A DNA stretch of 64,000 bases, taken from contig CALKVF010000074.1 of assembly GCA_937996535.1 (NCBI GenBank), forward strand, positions 1-64,000, read 5' to 3'. This document shows, in pieces, positions 33,862-41,634 of the stretch. A model generated the notes under the pieces. That model was not told where the DNA came from, did no database searches, and saw only the letters and a program-made list of their open reading frames with translations. Positions within the stretch are counted from its first letter, which is position 1, and the number at the start of each line of letters is the position of its first letter. The position numbers and the translations under genes are program-made. This stretch comes from an uncultured Novosphingobium sp. GTDB taxonomy: Bacteria > Pseudomonadota > Alphaproteobacteria > Sphingomonadales > Sphingomonadaceae.

Positions 33862-34311
33862 TCAGCGCAGCATGCCGCGGGCGAGCGCGCGCTGGCAATA
33901 TTGCCAGAAGAACACCACCGCGGCCACGATCACCAGCGGGATGATCTTGCCGCCAAAGCCCGATCCGCCCGCGGGCGGATGGCTGAACTGATAGCCGAAA
34001 CTGGCGATCGCCCCGATGAGCGATAGGACAAAGGCGCTGGCTGCGTGGCGCGATCGCACCAGCATCAGCAGCGATCCCGCCACCGAGCCCCAGACGCCCA
34101 GCGCCCAGCCGATCTGCGCCCACAGCGGAAAGCTGTCGATCCAGGCAAGGATTGCCTGCGGATCGCCCGCGCCCTTGAGCCAATCGGTGCTGCGCAGCCG
34201 GGTCATGGTGTAATCCGCCGCGCCGAACGCGTTCCAGACAAGGCCGAGCAGAGCGACCAGCCAATAGCCAAGCCCGGGCTTGCTGGCCGGTGTGGTGGAT
34301 GCCTGTTCCAT
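33862..34311 (-). CDS. Conserved four-span membrane protein
   Basis: A 149-residue membrane protein with four hydrophobic helices: LVALLGLVWNAFGAADYTM, IGWALGVWGSVAGSLLMLV, AFVLSLIGAIASFGYQF and IIPLVIVAAVVFFWQY. The first motif (GLVWNAFGAADY) and the segment WALGVWGSVAGSLL are the hallmark of a widespread unnamed family in alphaproteobacteria. A GGGGGAAG ribosome site supports the ATG at 34311. Function unknown. It is convergent with the glycosyltransferase and divergent from rarA. Confidence 0.85.
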   Translation of the reverse strand: MEQASTTPASKPGLGYWLVALLGLVWNAFGAADYTMTRLRSTDWLKGAGDPQAILAWIDSFPLWAQIGWALGVWGSVAGSLLMLVRSRHAASAFVLSLIGAIASFGYQFSHPPAGGSGFGGKIIPLVIVAAVVFFWQYCQRALARGMLR

Positions 34312-34425
34312 GCTTCCCCCTTTCGCCCCGCCGCGATGCAAGGGCATAAGCGGAGGCTATCATGGAAGTGGAACCGCGCCAAACGGCTGGTGCAAAACGC
34401 CGCCCAAGGCTCTAGGGTCGCCCGC

Positions 34426-35745
34426 ATGAGCGACCTGTTCGTCGATGACCTGCCCGCGCCGCCGCCCCAGCCGCTGCGCGAAGATGCCCCGCTGGCCGAC
34501 CGTTTGCGGCCGGCCACGCTGGCGGATGTCATCGGCCAGGATCACCTGACCGGCCCCGAAGGGGCAATCGGGCGGATGGTCGCCGCCGGGCGGCTTTCCA
34601 GCATGATCCTGTGGGGGCCGCCGGGCACTGGCAAGACCAGCACCGCGCGGCTGCTGGCCGATGCGGTGGGGATGCGCTTTATCTCGGTCAGCGCGGTATT
34701 TTCAGGCGTGGCCGATCTCAAGAAGGCCTTTGCCGAGGCGGAAACTGCCGCCAAGGCCGGCCAGCGCACCCTGCTGTTCGTGGATGAGATCCATCGCTTC
34801 AACCGCGCCCAGCAGGACGGCTTCCTGCCGTTTGTCGAACGCGGCACGGTGACGCTGGTCGGCGCCACCACCGAAAACCCCAGTTTCGCGCTGAACGCGG
34901 CGCTGCTCAGCCGCGCGCAAGTGCTGATCCTCCACCGGCTCGATGCCGCCGCGCTCGATCTGCTGCTGACCCGCGCCGAGGCGCTGGCCGGGCCGCTGCC
35001 GCTGACCGCAGAGGCGCGCGAAGCACTGGTCGCCTCGGCCGATGGCGATGGGCGGTTCCTGCTCAATCAGGCCGAAACGCTTTACAATGCCAAGATCCCC
35101 GAACCGCTTGACCCAGCGGGGCTGGGCAAGTTCCTCCAGCGCCGGGTGGCGGTCTATGACAAGGACCGCGACGGGCATTACAATCTGATTTCCGCGCTGC
35201 ACAAGGCGCTGCGCGGCTCGGACCCGCAGGCCGCGCTCTATTACATGGCGCGGATGCTGACCGCGGGCGAGGAACCGCTTTACGTGCTGCGCCGGCTGGT
35301 GCGCTTTGCCAGCGAGGATATTGGCCTTGCCGATCCGCAAGCGCTGCCCCAGTGCCTTGCCGCCAAGGACGCCTATCAGTTCCTCGGCAGCCCCGAAGGC
35401 GAACTGGCGATCGTCCAGGCCTGCCTCTACCTCGCCACCGCGCCCAAATCGAACGCGGCCTATGTCGCCCAGAAAGAAGCCTGGAAAAGCGCGCGCGACA
35501 CCGGCAGCCTCGCTCCGCCCGCCAATATCCTCAACGCCCCGACCAAGCTGATGAAGGACATCGGCTACGGCGCCGGCTATTCCTATGACCACGAGGCCGA
35601 GGACGGCTTTTCGGGCGACAATTACTGGCCCGAGGAGATGAGCCCGCAGACCTATTACCGCCCGGTCGAACGCGGGTTCGAGCGCGAAGTGGTCAAGCGG
35701 CTCGAATGGTGGGACAAGAAGCGCAAGGACCGCCGCGGCGAATGA
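34426..35745 (+). CDS. rarA: Replication-associated recombination protein RarA (MgsA)
   Basis: RarA, 439 residues, an AAA+ ATPase of the clamp-loader group that acts at stalled replication forks. Walker A WGPPGTGKTSTARLL (about 59-73), Walker B LLFVDEIHRFNRAQQDGFLP, sensor-1 region VGATTENPSF and the C-terminal MgsA region (APPANILNAPTKLMKDIGYG, YDHEAEDGFSGDNYWPEEM) are clear. The start MSDLFVDDLPAPPPQPLRED is chosen; the frame is open far upstream without similarity. The stop overlaps the next ATG. Confidence 0.95.
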   Translation: MSDLFVDDLPAPPPQPLREDAPLADRLRPATLADVIGQDHLTGPEGAIGRMVAAGRLSSMILWGPPGTGKTSTARLLADAVGMRFISVSAVFSGVADLKKAFAEAETAAKAGQRTLLFVDEIHRFNRAQQDGFLPFVERGTVTLVGATTENPSFALNAALLSRAQVLILHRLDAAALDLLLTRAEALAGPLPLTAEAREALVASADGDGRFLLNQAETLYNAKIPEPLDPAGLGKFLQRRVAVYDKDRDGHYNLISALHKALRGSDPQAALYYMARMLTAGEEPLYVLRRLVRFASEDIGLADPQALPQCLAAKDAYQFLGSPEGELAIVQACLYLATAPKSNAAYVAQKEAWKSARDTGSLAPPANILNAPTKLMKDIGYGAGYSYDHEAEDGFSGDNYWPEEMSPQTYYRPVERGFEREVVKRLEWWDKKRKDRRGE

Positions 35746-36614
35746 TCGCAGGCCGGTTTCGCCACTTTGCCGCGATCGACTGGTCGGGCGCGGCGGGAGA
35801 GCGGCACCGCGGCATTGCCGTTGCGCTGTGCAGCCACGGCAGCGCCGCGCCGCAGCTGGTCCGCCCCGGCCACCGCTGGTCGCGCGGCGAAGTGCTGGAC
35901 TGGCTGCTGAACGACCTCCCCGCCGATACTCTGGTGGGCTTCGACATGGGGATCAGCCTTGCTCATGCCGATACCGGCGCATTCCTGCCCGGCTGGGCGC
36001 AAAGTCCGCCCGATGCCCGCAGCCTGTGGGCGCTGATCGACCACATCTGCGCCGGCGACCCTCACCTTGGCGCTTCCAGTTTCGTCGATCATACCGAAGC
36101 CGCGCGGCATTTCCGCCGTCACGGCGGGCGCGAGGGTGACCGGTTTGGCGGCGGGCGCGGGCGCCTGCGCCTGACCGAGCGCGCGCAGGAAGCGATGGGC
36201 TGCAAGCCCTACAGCAATTTCAACCTTGTCGGCGCGGCGCAGGTTGGCAAGTCCAGCCTCACAGGGATGCGACTGCTGCACCGGCTGGAGCACCGTCTGC
36301 CGGTCTGGCCGGTCGATCCCCTCCCCGCGGCGGGATCGGCTGTGGTCGAAATCTACACCACGATTGCCGCGATGGCCGCCGGGCGCAGCGCCGCAAAATC
36401 CAAGATCCGCGACGGAGAAACGCTCGATATCGCGCTGGCCGCGCTGGGCAGCGCGCCCATCGGCGGACGCGGACCGATCGCCGATCATGCCTGCGACGCG
36501 CTGCTGACCGCCGCCTGGCTGCGCACTGCGGCCCACGATCCCGCCCTGTGGAACCCGCCCGCCCTCACCGCGCAAATTGCCGCAACCGAGGGGTGGACCT
36601 TTGGCGCGCGGTAA
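35742..36614 (+). CDS. Predicted RNase H-fold protein (DUF429-like), coupled to rarA
   Basis: A 290-residue protein with the acidic-residue pattern of the RNase H/RuvC-like fold: AAIDWSGAAGERHRG (first Asp), TLVGFDMGISLAHA (second Asp), AVVEIYTT (Glu) and IADHACDALLTAAWL (last Asp pair). This order resembles DUF429. The ATG overlaps the rarA stop by 4 nt, so the two are translationally coupled. A nuclease acting with RarA at forks is an attractive but unproven idea. A non-catalytic actin-like or RNase H-like role is also possible. Confidence 0.7.
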   Translation: MIAGRFRHFAAIDWSGAAGERHRGIAVALCSHGSAAPQLVRPGHRWSRGEVLDWLLNDLPADTLVGFDMGISLAHADTGAFLPGWAQSPPDARSLWALIDHICAGDPHLGASSFVDHTEAARHFRRHGGREGDRFGGGRGRLRLTERAQEAMGCKPYSNFNLVGAAQVGKSSLTGMRLLHRLEHRLPVWPVDPLPAAGSAVVEIYTTIAAMAAGRSAAKSKIRDGETLDIALAALGSAPIGGRGPIADHACDALLTAAWLRTAAHDPALWNPPALTAQIAATEGWTFGAR

Positions 36615-36640
36615 AGCAAAGAGCCTGCACAACATCCGAT

Positions 36641-36716
36641 GCCGGCTTAGCTCAGTTGGTAGAGCACCTGCTTTGTAACCAGGGGGTCAGGGGTTCGATT
36701 CCTCTAGCCGGCACCA
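36641..36716 (+). tRNA. tRNA-Thr (anticodon TGT)
   Basis: A cloverleaf of 76 nt with encoded CCA. Acceptor GCCGGCT pairs with AGCCGGC, the anticodon loop is TTTGTAA (anticodon TGT, reads ACA and wobble codons) and the T arm contains GGTTCGATTCC. The anticodon stem is CCTGC/CCAGG, giving a C-C mismatch at the base of the loop (positions 31-39). Confidence 0.96.
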
Positions 36717-36740
36717 GACATCAGGGAGCGGGCAACACCG

Positions 36741-37730
36741 ATGCTTGCAGAGATGATCCAGCGCCTGTTTGAGCGCAGCCTTGACGACAAGGCCCAGACC
36801 CGCGCCAAGGACGGCGAATGGCTGGGCGATTTGTGGGGCGAAGTGGCCGAAATGGGCCTGCCCCTGGCCCTGCTGAGCGAAGACCAGGGCGGCTTTGGCC
36901 TGTCCCCCGCCGAACAGGGCGAAGCGCTGCGGCTGATGGGGCTCTATGCCGTGCCGCTGCCGGTGGTCGAAACCATGGGTGCCAATCGCCTACTGGCCAA
37001 GGCCGGGCTGGCGCTGGCCGAAGGGCCCGCCGGGCTGGCCCGCGCCGATGACCTTGCGGTGGCGGGCGGAAAGCTGACCGGCACGGTCGCCCGGGTGGCC
37101 TGGGGTGACAGCCTCGATTGCCTAGCGCTGGCGGTGGGAGACACGCTCTACCGCGTGCCGCGCGCCGGCTGGACCATCGCCGAGCCCGGCACCTCCGCCA
37201 ATTTCCACCCGCGCCCGACGCTGCGGATCGATTGGGCGATCGATGCCTCGGCCCCGCTGCCGCATTGCCCGCTAGCCGAAGGCGCCACCTTGCGGGCCTT
37301 CCAGATCGCCGGCGCGCTCGAAGCCGCGCTCGACATGACGCTCGATCACACCGCCACCCGCGTCCAGTTCGGCAAGCCGCTGCAAAAGAACCAGGTGGTC
37401 CAGCACGAACTCGCCAAACTGGCGGGAGAGCTGGCCTGCGCCACGGCGGCTGCCGATCTTGCCGCCGAAGCGCTTGAACGGGCCGATGTGCTGGGGGTTG
37501 CCGCCGGCACCCTGCGCGCGCGCGAAGCCGCCGGGGCGGGCGCTTCGATAGCTGCGCAGATGCACGGCGCGATCGGCTTCACCCGCGAACACCGCCTGCA
37601 TCTCTACACCACCGCGCTGTGGACCTGGCGGGATGAATTTGGCGGACAGGTGGGCTGGGCCAAGCTGCTCGGCGCTGCCGCCCTCGAAGCCGGCGGTGCC
37701 GGATACTGGCCGATGGTGACTGAGCTATGA
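36741..37730 (+). CDS. Acyl-CoA dehydrogenase, small partner subunit
   Basis: A 329-residue acyl-CoA dehydrogenase family protein, shorter than the usual 380. The N-terminal helical domain (GGFGLSPAEQGEALRLMGLY), middle beta domain and C-terminal domain with TRVQFGKPLQKNQVVQHELA (FAD-contact Arg and Gln region) and HGAIGFTREHRLHLY are present. The usual catalytic Glu segment near the C-terminus is absent, while the next gene keeps a TREI-type end. This suggests an alpha-beta heteromer, as known for steroid-degrading FadE pairs. The stop overlaps the next gene. Confidence 0.88.
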   Translation: MLAEMIQRLFERSLDDKAQTRAKDGEWLGDLWGEVAEMGLPLALLSEDQGGFGLSPAEQGEALRLMGLYAVPLPVVETMGANRLLAKAGLALAEGPAGLARADDLAVAGGKLTGTVARVAWGDSLDCLALAVGDTLYRVPRAGWTIAEPGTSANFHPRPTLRIDWAIDASAPLPHCPLAEGATLRAFQIAGALEAALDMTLDHTATRVQFGKPLQKNQVVQHELAKLAGELACATAAADLAAEALERADVLGVAAGTLRAREAAGAGASIAAQMHGAIGFTREHRLHLYTTALWTWRDEFGGQVGWAKLLGAAALEAGGAGYWPMVTEL

Positions 37731-38881
37731 GCGTGATTCCCTTCCCCGCCCCGCCCGCCGACAGCGCCGAAGTGCTGGCGCTGCGCACCGAATTTCGCGC
37801 CTTTCTGGCCAAGCAGCTCGAAGGCCGCACCCCGCGCCAGCGCTCGGACAACTGGTATGGCTATGACCGCGCCTTTTCGCGCGCGATGGGCCAGGCTGGC
37901 TATCTCGGCATGACCTGGCCCAAGCAATATGGCGGGCACGAACGCAGCGCCTTTGAACGCGCCGTGGTGGTCGAGGAATGTCTTGCCGCAGGCGCCCCGG
38001 TCGGCGCGCACTGGATCGCCGACCGCCAGAGCGGGCCTTCGATCCTCAAATTCGGCACCGAGGAGCAACGCCAGTCGTTCCTGCCGCGCATCGCCGCAGG
38101 TGAACTGTCGTTCGGGATCGGGATGAGCGAGCCGGATTCGGGCTCCGATCTTGCCGCGACCCGCACCAAGGCGGTGCGCGACGGCGACGTTTACCGCGTC
38201 ACCGGCACCAAGGTCTGGACCAGCTTCGCCCACGAAGCCGATTTCGCGATCCTGTTCTGCCGTACCAGCGGCACCCCGGCCGATCGCCACAACGGCACCA
38301 GCCAGCTGTTGCTTGATCTCAAGCACACCCCGGGGCTGACGATCAAACCGATCATCGACCACGCCGGCCAGCACCACTTCAACGAAATGCATCTGGAAGA
38401 AGCCGTGGTGCCGGCCTCCATGCTGCTGGGCGAAGAAGGCCAGGGCTGGGATCAGGTGATGAGCGAACTCGCCTTTGAACGCTCGGGCCCCGAACGCTTC
38501 CTCTCCTCGATCGAACTCTTGGTGCAGCTGATCGAAGTGCTGAAGGGGCGCGATAGCGAAGCTGCGCAGATCACGCTGGGCCGCGTCACCGCGCGGCTGG
38601 CCGTGCTCCGCCGCCTGTCGCGCTCGGTCGCCGCGATGCTGCAGGAAAAGCAAAACGCCGGGCTGCAGGCCGCGATCGTCAAGGACGTGGGCGCGCTGTT
38701 CGAGCAGGGCCTGCCCGACATCGCCCGCGAGCTGGTCGATCAGGAACCCGATCCGCGCGCCGCCGGGGCCTATGCCTCGGTGCTGGCGAACATCGTCCAC
38801 AATGCGCCAAGCTGGTCGCTGCGTGGCGGCACCCGCGAAATTCTGCGCGGGATCATCGCACGCGGGCTGGGGACGCGGTAA
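37727..38881 (+). CDS. Acyl-CoA dehydrogenase, large partner subunit
   Basis: A 384-residue acyl-CoA dehydrogenase with the standard three-domain layout. The middle-domain signature is FGIGMSEPDSGSDLAATRTK (near residue 126) and the C-terminal region reads WSLRGGTREILRGIIARGLG. That end may hold the catalytic Glu, although it differs from the common YEGTSEIQ form. It overlaps the preceding acyl-CoA dehydrogenase by 4 nt, so the pair is co-translated and probably forms one heteromeric enzyme. The substrate is unknown; branched, cyclic or steroid-like acyl-CoAs are typical for such pairs. Confidence 0.9.
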   Translation: MSVIPFPAPPADSAEVLALRTEFRAFLAKQLEGRTPRQRSDNWYGYDRAFSRAMGQAGYLGMTWPKQYGGHERSAFERAVVVEECLAAGAPVGAHWIADRQSGPSILKFGTEEQRQSFLPRIAAGELSFGIGMSEPDSGSDLAATRTKAVRDGDVYRVTGTKVWTSFAHEADFAILFCRTSGTPADRHNGTSQLLLDLKHTPGLTIKPIIDHAGQHHFNEMHLEEAVVPASMLLGEEGQGWDQVMSELAFERSGPERFLSSIELLVQLIEVLKGRDSEAAQITLGRVTARLAVLRRLSRSVAAMLQEKQNAGLQAAIVKDVGALFEQGLPDIARELVDQEPDPRAAGAYASVLANIVHNAPSWSLRGGTREILRGIIARGLGTR

Positions 38882-38907
38882 CGCCCCGCCCGCCCAGCCC
38901 CGGCTAG

Positions 38908-39366
38908 TCAGCCCCGGCCGCGATAGCTGGCAACGCCCTGATCGGGCACCCACAGCCCTTCGGGCGCGGGGCCCGATTGCCAGAACACGTCAATCGGGAT
39001 CCCGCCGCGCGGATACCAATAGCCGCCGATCCGCAGCCAGCGGGGCTTCATCTCGTCAAACAGGCGCTGGCCGATGCCCACGGTCACGTCTTCGTGGAAA
39101 CCCGCGTGATTGCGGAACGAGCCGAGGAACAGCTTGAGGCTCTTCGATTCGACGATCGTTTCGCCGGGCGCATAGTCGATCACCAGATGCGCAAAATCGG
39201 GCTGGCCGGTCACCGGGCAGAGCGAGGTGAACTCGGGCGCGGCGAACCGCGCGAGATAGAGCGCGGCCGGGCGCGGGTTGGGAACGTAATCGAGCACGGC
39301 GGCCTCGGGCGAGGCGGGCAGCGCGCTTTGCTGGCCAAGATGCAGCGGAAGGGGAGTGTCGGACAT
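38908..39366 (-). CDS. queF: NADPH-dependent preQ0 reductase QueF
   Basis: QueF, 152 residues, reduces 7-cyano-7-deazaguanine (preQ0) to preQ1 in queuosine synthesis. The catalytic Cys and Asp are in SLCPVTGQPDFAHLVIDY (near residue 50-65), and the family signature ESKSLKLFLGSFRNHAGFHE (about 75-94) is intact. This is the short, unimodular YkvM-like form. The start MSDTPLPLHLGQQ is used; the frame extends 11 codons upstream. It stands alone on the minus strand; yhhQ elsewhere in the window would supply substrate. Confidence 0.96.
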   Translation of the reverse strand: MSDTPLPLHLGQQSALPASPEAAVLDYVPNPRPAALYLARFAAPEFTSLCPVTGQPDFAHLVIDYAPGETIVESKSLKLFLGSFRNHAGFHEDVTVGIGQRLFDEMKPRWLRIGGYWYPRGGIPIDVFWQSGPAPEGLWVPDQGVASYRGRG

Positions 39367-39486
39367 GGCCGTGCCATGCCCCCATCGCGCGGATTGCACA
39401 AGTCAGCCCTTTACGGGCACGGCAGGCATCACAGTTCACTTCCAGTTCACGGCTTCACCAGTTAGGCTTTGTTTCCCGTGGGATAG

Positions 39487-40632
39487 ATGGACAGGGTGAT
39501 GCGAATGACAGGGGGAGCGATGCCCGCATGGCGCGCACAGCTTGGCGCGGCGGCGCTGGTGCTCGGCCTTGGCAGCGCGCCGATCGCCGCCCAATCGGTC
39601 AACGACTACCGGCTGCCGGGGGCAACCTCGACGCCTGCCCCCAGCGGCGCGCAAGGCCCGGTCGATGCTGCAGAGCCAGCCGTGCGCCAGTCGGTCGCCA
39701 CGCCCTCGCCCAGCCCTCAGCCCAGTCCTGCGGCAACCCAGACGCCGCCCGCGCGCACCGCGCCCAGCCCGGTGCCGAGCGCCGCGCCTAGGGCTCGTCC
39801 TTCGACGCAGGTGGCGGCGCCTCTGCCGCAGCCCCAGCCCCAACCCCAGCCCCAGCCCAGCGCAACACTGGCGGCTCCCCTGCCCCAAGCCTCGCCATCA
39901 GTCGCCCCGCCGCCCACGGTGTTGCCTACTGCACCGGGATCCAGTTCCACGCCGCTCATTCCCGAAACGCTCTGGCCGTGGCTCGCCGCCGCGCTGGCGC
40001 TGGCTGCGGCGGGCTTTGCCGCGCTGTGGTGGCGCAGCCGCAAGGCCCGTCCCGCTGTGGTCGAATTCGAGCGCCCGGTGCCCACGCAGGCACCCGCGCC
40101 CCAGCCCGCCTCACCACCAACGCCAACCGCAACACCATCTTCCGCGCCGGCGATCGAAATCGTGCTGGAGGCCCAGCGGCTCACCGCTTCGTTGATGGCG
40201 ACCACGCTGACCTATCGACTGCGGCTGACCAACCGCGGCGATCAAGCGCTGACCACGCTGGCAATCGAGGGTGACATGGTCTCGGCCCATGCCTCACTCC
40301 CACCCGACCAGCAGATCGCCAGCCCCGCTCAGCGGCTTGAACTGCGCCATGCCGCGGTTGATCTCGCGCCGGGTGCCAGCACCGAATTTTCGGGCGATCT
40401 GCGCCTTGCGCTCACCGCGATCACCCCGATCCGCGCAGGTGATGGTGCCTATTTCGTGCCGCTCGCGCGGTTGAGGGTCGAGGCCAGCACCCCGGCGGGC
40501 GAGACGCAGCTTACCGTGCAGACCTTCGTGATCGGCGAATTGGCCGAAAACCCCGGCGCCCCGCTGCGCCCGTTCCGGCTTGACCAGGGGCCGCGCACCT
40601 ATGCCCGGCTGGGTCAGCGCGTGGTCGACTAG
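39487..40632 (+). CDS. Proline-rich single-span membrane protein, unknown function
   Basis: A 381-residue protein with an N-terminal signal peptide (WRAQLGAAALVLGLGSAPIA, cleavage near AQS), a long Pro/Ala/Ser-rich extracytoplasmic segment including a PQPQPQPQPQP run (near residue 115), and one transmembrane helix (WPWLAAALALAAAGFAALWW, near 163-182). A second Pro-rich linker and a beta-rich C-terminal domain (LTYRLRLTNRGDQALTTLAI) resembling an immunoglobulin-like fold follow. No enzyme motif is visible. The CCCCAG/CCCCAA hexamer repeat could vary in length. Function unknown. Confidence 0.8.
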   Translation: MDRVMRMTGGAMPAWRAQLGAAALVLGLGSAPIAAQSVNDYRLPGATSTPAPSGAQGPVDAAEPAVRQSVATPSPSPQPSPAATQTPPARTAPSPVPSAAPRARPSTQVAAPLPQPQPQPQPQPSATLAAPLPQASPSVAPPPTVLPTAPGSSSTPLIPETLWPWLAAALALAAAGFAALWWRSRKARPAVVEFERPVPTQAPAPQPASPPTPTATPSSAPAIEIVLEAQRLTASLMATTLTYRLRLTNRGDQALTTLAIEGDMVSAHASLPPDQQIASPAQRLELRHAAVDLAPGASTEFSGDLRLALTAITPIRAGDGAYFVPLARLRVEASTPAGETQLTVQTFVIGELAENPGAPLRPFRLDQGPRTYARLGQRVVD

Positions 40633-40715
40633 GGCGATCCGCCATTGCCCCTAATCCATAGGTAAATTCTCCATCTCCCCCCTCGACGCCGCGCGCCGGG
40701 AGGTCTAGTCCTTTC

Positions 40716-40774
40716 GCATGTGCAGCGAGAGGGGCGCTGCCAAGACGGCGAAATGCCGCGCATGCCACAGTGCG
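40716..40774 (+). other. Possible structured 5' leader of sseA-metC
   Basis: Just before the sseA ribosome site lie a strong hairpin (GCAGCG at 40722-40727 with CGCTGC at 40735-40740, loop AGAGGGG), a second hairpin (CGGC 40746-40749 with GCCG 40755-40758) and an alternative long-range pairing of GCATGTGC (40716-40723) with GCGCATGC (about 40757-40764). A third small stem ends at 40774, next to GAGGAGG. It fits no riboswitch class I know; random GC-rich pairing is possible. Confidence 0.3.
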
Positions 40775-40782
40775 AGGAGGAC

Positions 40783-41631
40783 ATGAGCAACATGGATAGT
40801 CTGGTTTCGACCGAATGGCTCGCCAACGAAATGGGGGCGAGCGATCTGAGGATTGTCGACTGTACCAAGCACCTGCCCGGCGCGAGCCGCGATGCACAGG
40901 CCGAATACGAAGCCGGGCACATCCCCGGCGCCGTATTCATGGACCTGGGTGAACTGGTCGATGTCAGCGCCCCGATCGAGAACACCCTGCCCCCGGCGGA
41001 AAAGTTCGCCAGCCGGATGCAGACGCTCGGCCTGGGCGATGGCAGCCGCATCGTGCTCTACGATGACAGCGCGGTGAAAACCGCGGCGCGGGCGTGGTTC
41101 ATGCTCAAGATGTTTGGCGCGCACGATGTCGCGATCCTCGATGGCGGGATCGGCAAGTGGAAGGCCGAAGGCCGCCCGCTCGCTCAGGGCAAGGAAACCC
41201 TGCGCCACCGCCACTTCACCGTCTGGCAGGACGACAAGAACCTGCGCACCAAGGCCCACGTGCTGGCCAACCTGCACAGCAAGGACGAACAGGTGATCGA
41301 CGCGCGCGGCGCGGCGCGCTGGTCGGGCGCAGAGGGCGATCCCCGCCCGAACATCGCCAGCGGCCACATCCCCGGCTCGCTCAACGTGCCCTACACCGAA
41401 CTCTACAACGCCGATGGCACCTTCAAGGACAAAGGCGGGCTCAAGGCCGCGTTTGAAAATGCCGGGGTCGATCTGTCCAAACCGATCGTGACCAGCTGCG
41501 GCAGCGGAGTTACCGCCTGCGTTCTGCTGTTCGCGCTGCACCTGATCGGCAAGGATGATGCCGCGCTCTATGACGGCAGCTGGACCGAATGGGGCGCCGA
41601 CCCTGATACGCCCAAGGCGACGGTGGCCTGA
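40783..41631 (+). CDS. sseA: 3-mercaptopyruvate/thiosulfate sulfurtransferase
   Basis: A 282-residue two-domain rhodanese. The inactive N-terminal rhodanese domain has EYEAGHIPGAVFMDLGELVD. The C-terminal domain has ASGHIPGSLNVPYTELYN and the active-site loop SCGSGVTACV (near residue 231), whose CGSGVTAC form is that of mercaptopyruvate sulfurtransferases. It transfers sulfane sulfur to thiols or cyanide. I use the ATG at 40783, preceded by GAGGAGG; the frame is open 21 codons upstream. It is followed after 3 nt by metC. Confidence 0.93.
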   Translation: MSNMDSLVSTEWLANEMGASDLRIVDCTKHLPGASRDAQAEYEAGHIPGAVFMDLGELVDVSAPIENTLPPAEKFASRMQTLGLGDGSRIVLYDDSAVKTAARAWFMLKMFGAHDVAILDGGIGKWKAEGRPLAQGKETLRHRHFTVWQDDKNLRTKAHVLANLHSKDEQVIDARGAARWSGAEGDPRPNIASGHIPGSLNVPYTELYNADGTFKDKGGLKAAFENAGVDLSKPIVTSCGSGVTACVLLFALHLIGKDDAALYDGSWTEWGADPDTPKATVA

Positions 41632-41634
41632 TCC

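Noticed and set aside
40633..40782. SAM, SAM-II or SAH riboswitch before sseA-metC
   Set aside because: The leader has hairpins, but I could not match the conserved core of any of these classes.
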